Shown here piece after piece: positions 44,228-44,511 of a stretch of 44,511 nt of DNA. Numbering within the stretch: position 1 is the first letter of the stretch; every line of letters starts with the position of its first letter. A program made the position numbers and the translations under genes. The DNA comes from Gammaproteobacteria bacterium. Lineage in GTDB: Bacteria; Pseudomonadota; Gammaproteobacteria; Pseudomonadales; Azotimanducaceae. A model generated the notes under the pieces. It had not been told where the DNA came from, searched no databases, and saw nothing but the letters and a program-made list of their open reading frames with translations. The DNA lies in assembly GCA_016874135.1 (NCBI GenBank), contig VGVE01000017.1:1-44511 (forward strand), in the 5' to 3' direction.

Positions 44228-44511
44228 ATGTCCGTTTCGCCCCTTATTCTCCCCGTGCTGATGCTGGTTGGCTGGACATTCGTGATGTGGGTGTGGATGT
44301 ACGCAACCCGCATTCCGGCCATGCGCAAGGCCAACATCGACGTCAATGAAGTTTCGCGCACTGGTACAAAACTCGATCTGCCACCCGAAGTGACGCGGGT
44401 CGCGGACAACTACAACCACCTGCATGAACAACCGACGATTTTTTATGCAACCGCACTTGCCGGCGCGGTGATTGGCATCGCCGATACGATGCCAATCGCG
44501 CTCGCCTGGAC
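44228..44511 (+). CDS. MAPEG-family membrane protein, N-terminal part
   Basis: The start of a small integral membrane protein of the MAPEG family (eicosanoid and glutathione metabolism-like proteins; the bacterial members are mostly uncharacterised). ATG 44228 has a CAGGAG site. The first helix reads LILPVLMLVGWTFVMWVWMYATR. Then comes the loop VADNYNHLHEQPTIFYATAL with the family's N-x-x-E-x-x-P-like pattern, and a second helix begins. The gene runs off the right edge after about 94 codons; the family is usually 125-150 residues. Confidence 0.85.
   Translation, partial: MSVSPLILPVLMLVGWTFVMWVWMYATRIPAMRKANIDVNEVSRTGTKLDLPPEVTRVADNYNHLHEQPTIFYATALAGAVIGIADTMPIALAW

Noticed and set aside
1..44511. 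CRISPR array, prophage, insertion sequence or tRNA
   Set aside because: No regularly spaced repeats, transposase or phage motifs, or cloverleaf-like sequence were seen on either strand.

Overview
The window looks like chromosomal DNA of a moderately GC-rich, free-living gammaproteobacterium. The evidence is Pseudomonas-type LPS-core genes (waaG, waaP), RND efflux genes, an NAD-malic enzyme, a PQQ quinohaemoprotein and many genes for oxidising lipophilic carbon. I cannot name the genus. I recognise no tRNA, rRNA, insertion sequence, prophage or CRISPR array.

Layout. (1) 1-11.1 kb, cell-surface polysaccharide and LPS. The end of gmd and all of fcl make GDP-L-fucose. A SnoaL-like protein follows. 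Then comes a badly decayed minus-strand cassette (SGNH hydrolase, MBOAT acyltransferase, second SGNH hydrolase) that would once have O-acetylated a glycan. Next are waaP and waaG on the minus strand, a divergent glycosyltransferase overlapping an FkbM methyltransferase gene, a second FkbM gene, and a zinc-ribbon methyltransferase. (2) 11.2-13.8 kb: PPK2 polyphosphate kinase followed closely by a ketosteroid-dehydrogenase-like flavoprotein. (3) 14-17.4 kb: an MFS transporter, remnants of a PilN/GspL-GspM-like pseudopilus pair, and an unknown 87-residue protein. (4) 17.4-22.6 kb: NAD-malic enzyme, then a spinster-type MFS transporter overlapping a cytochrome c/PQQ lipoprotein. (5) 22.6-25.6 kb: a frameshifted MFS gene, a leader-like stretch with a small ORF and terminator, and an ion-channel-like protein with TrkA-N domains. 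(6) 25.7-30.1 kb: an RND adaptor and pump. (7) 30.1-39.6 kb: SDR, amidohydrolase, alpha/beta hydrolase, persulfide dioxygenase-rhodanese fusion, Baeyer-Villiger-like monooxygenase, type-B carboxylesterase and a broken DUF3604 lipoprotein. (8) 39.7-43.8 kb: one minus-strand operon running DAO-type oxidase, VOC protein, exported RidA-like protein, O-methyltransferase-like protein and crotonase. Upstream of it lies a hairpin-rich stretch ending in a strong terminator. (9) The start of a MAPEG-family gene at the right edge.

How it fits together. The left part builds and decorates surface glycan. Most of the rest looks like uptake, oxidation and cleavage of hydrophobic or cyclic substrates: KstD-like desaturation, BVMO-like oxygenation, esterase and epoxide-hydrolase-like hydrolysis, amidohydrolase, crotonase and SDR. 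Efflux and sulfur detoxification sit alongside. No complete catabolic pathway can be proven from these genes.

The most striking property is the number of broken genes. At least eight loci carry premature stops or frameshifts. Some lesions lie in homopolymers and could be sequencing errors. Others (several in-frame stops in one gene, and an apparent MBOAT/SGNH deletion junction) look like real decay.
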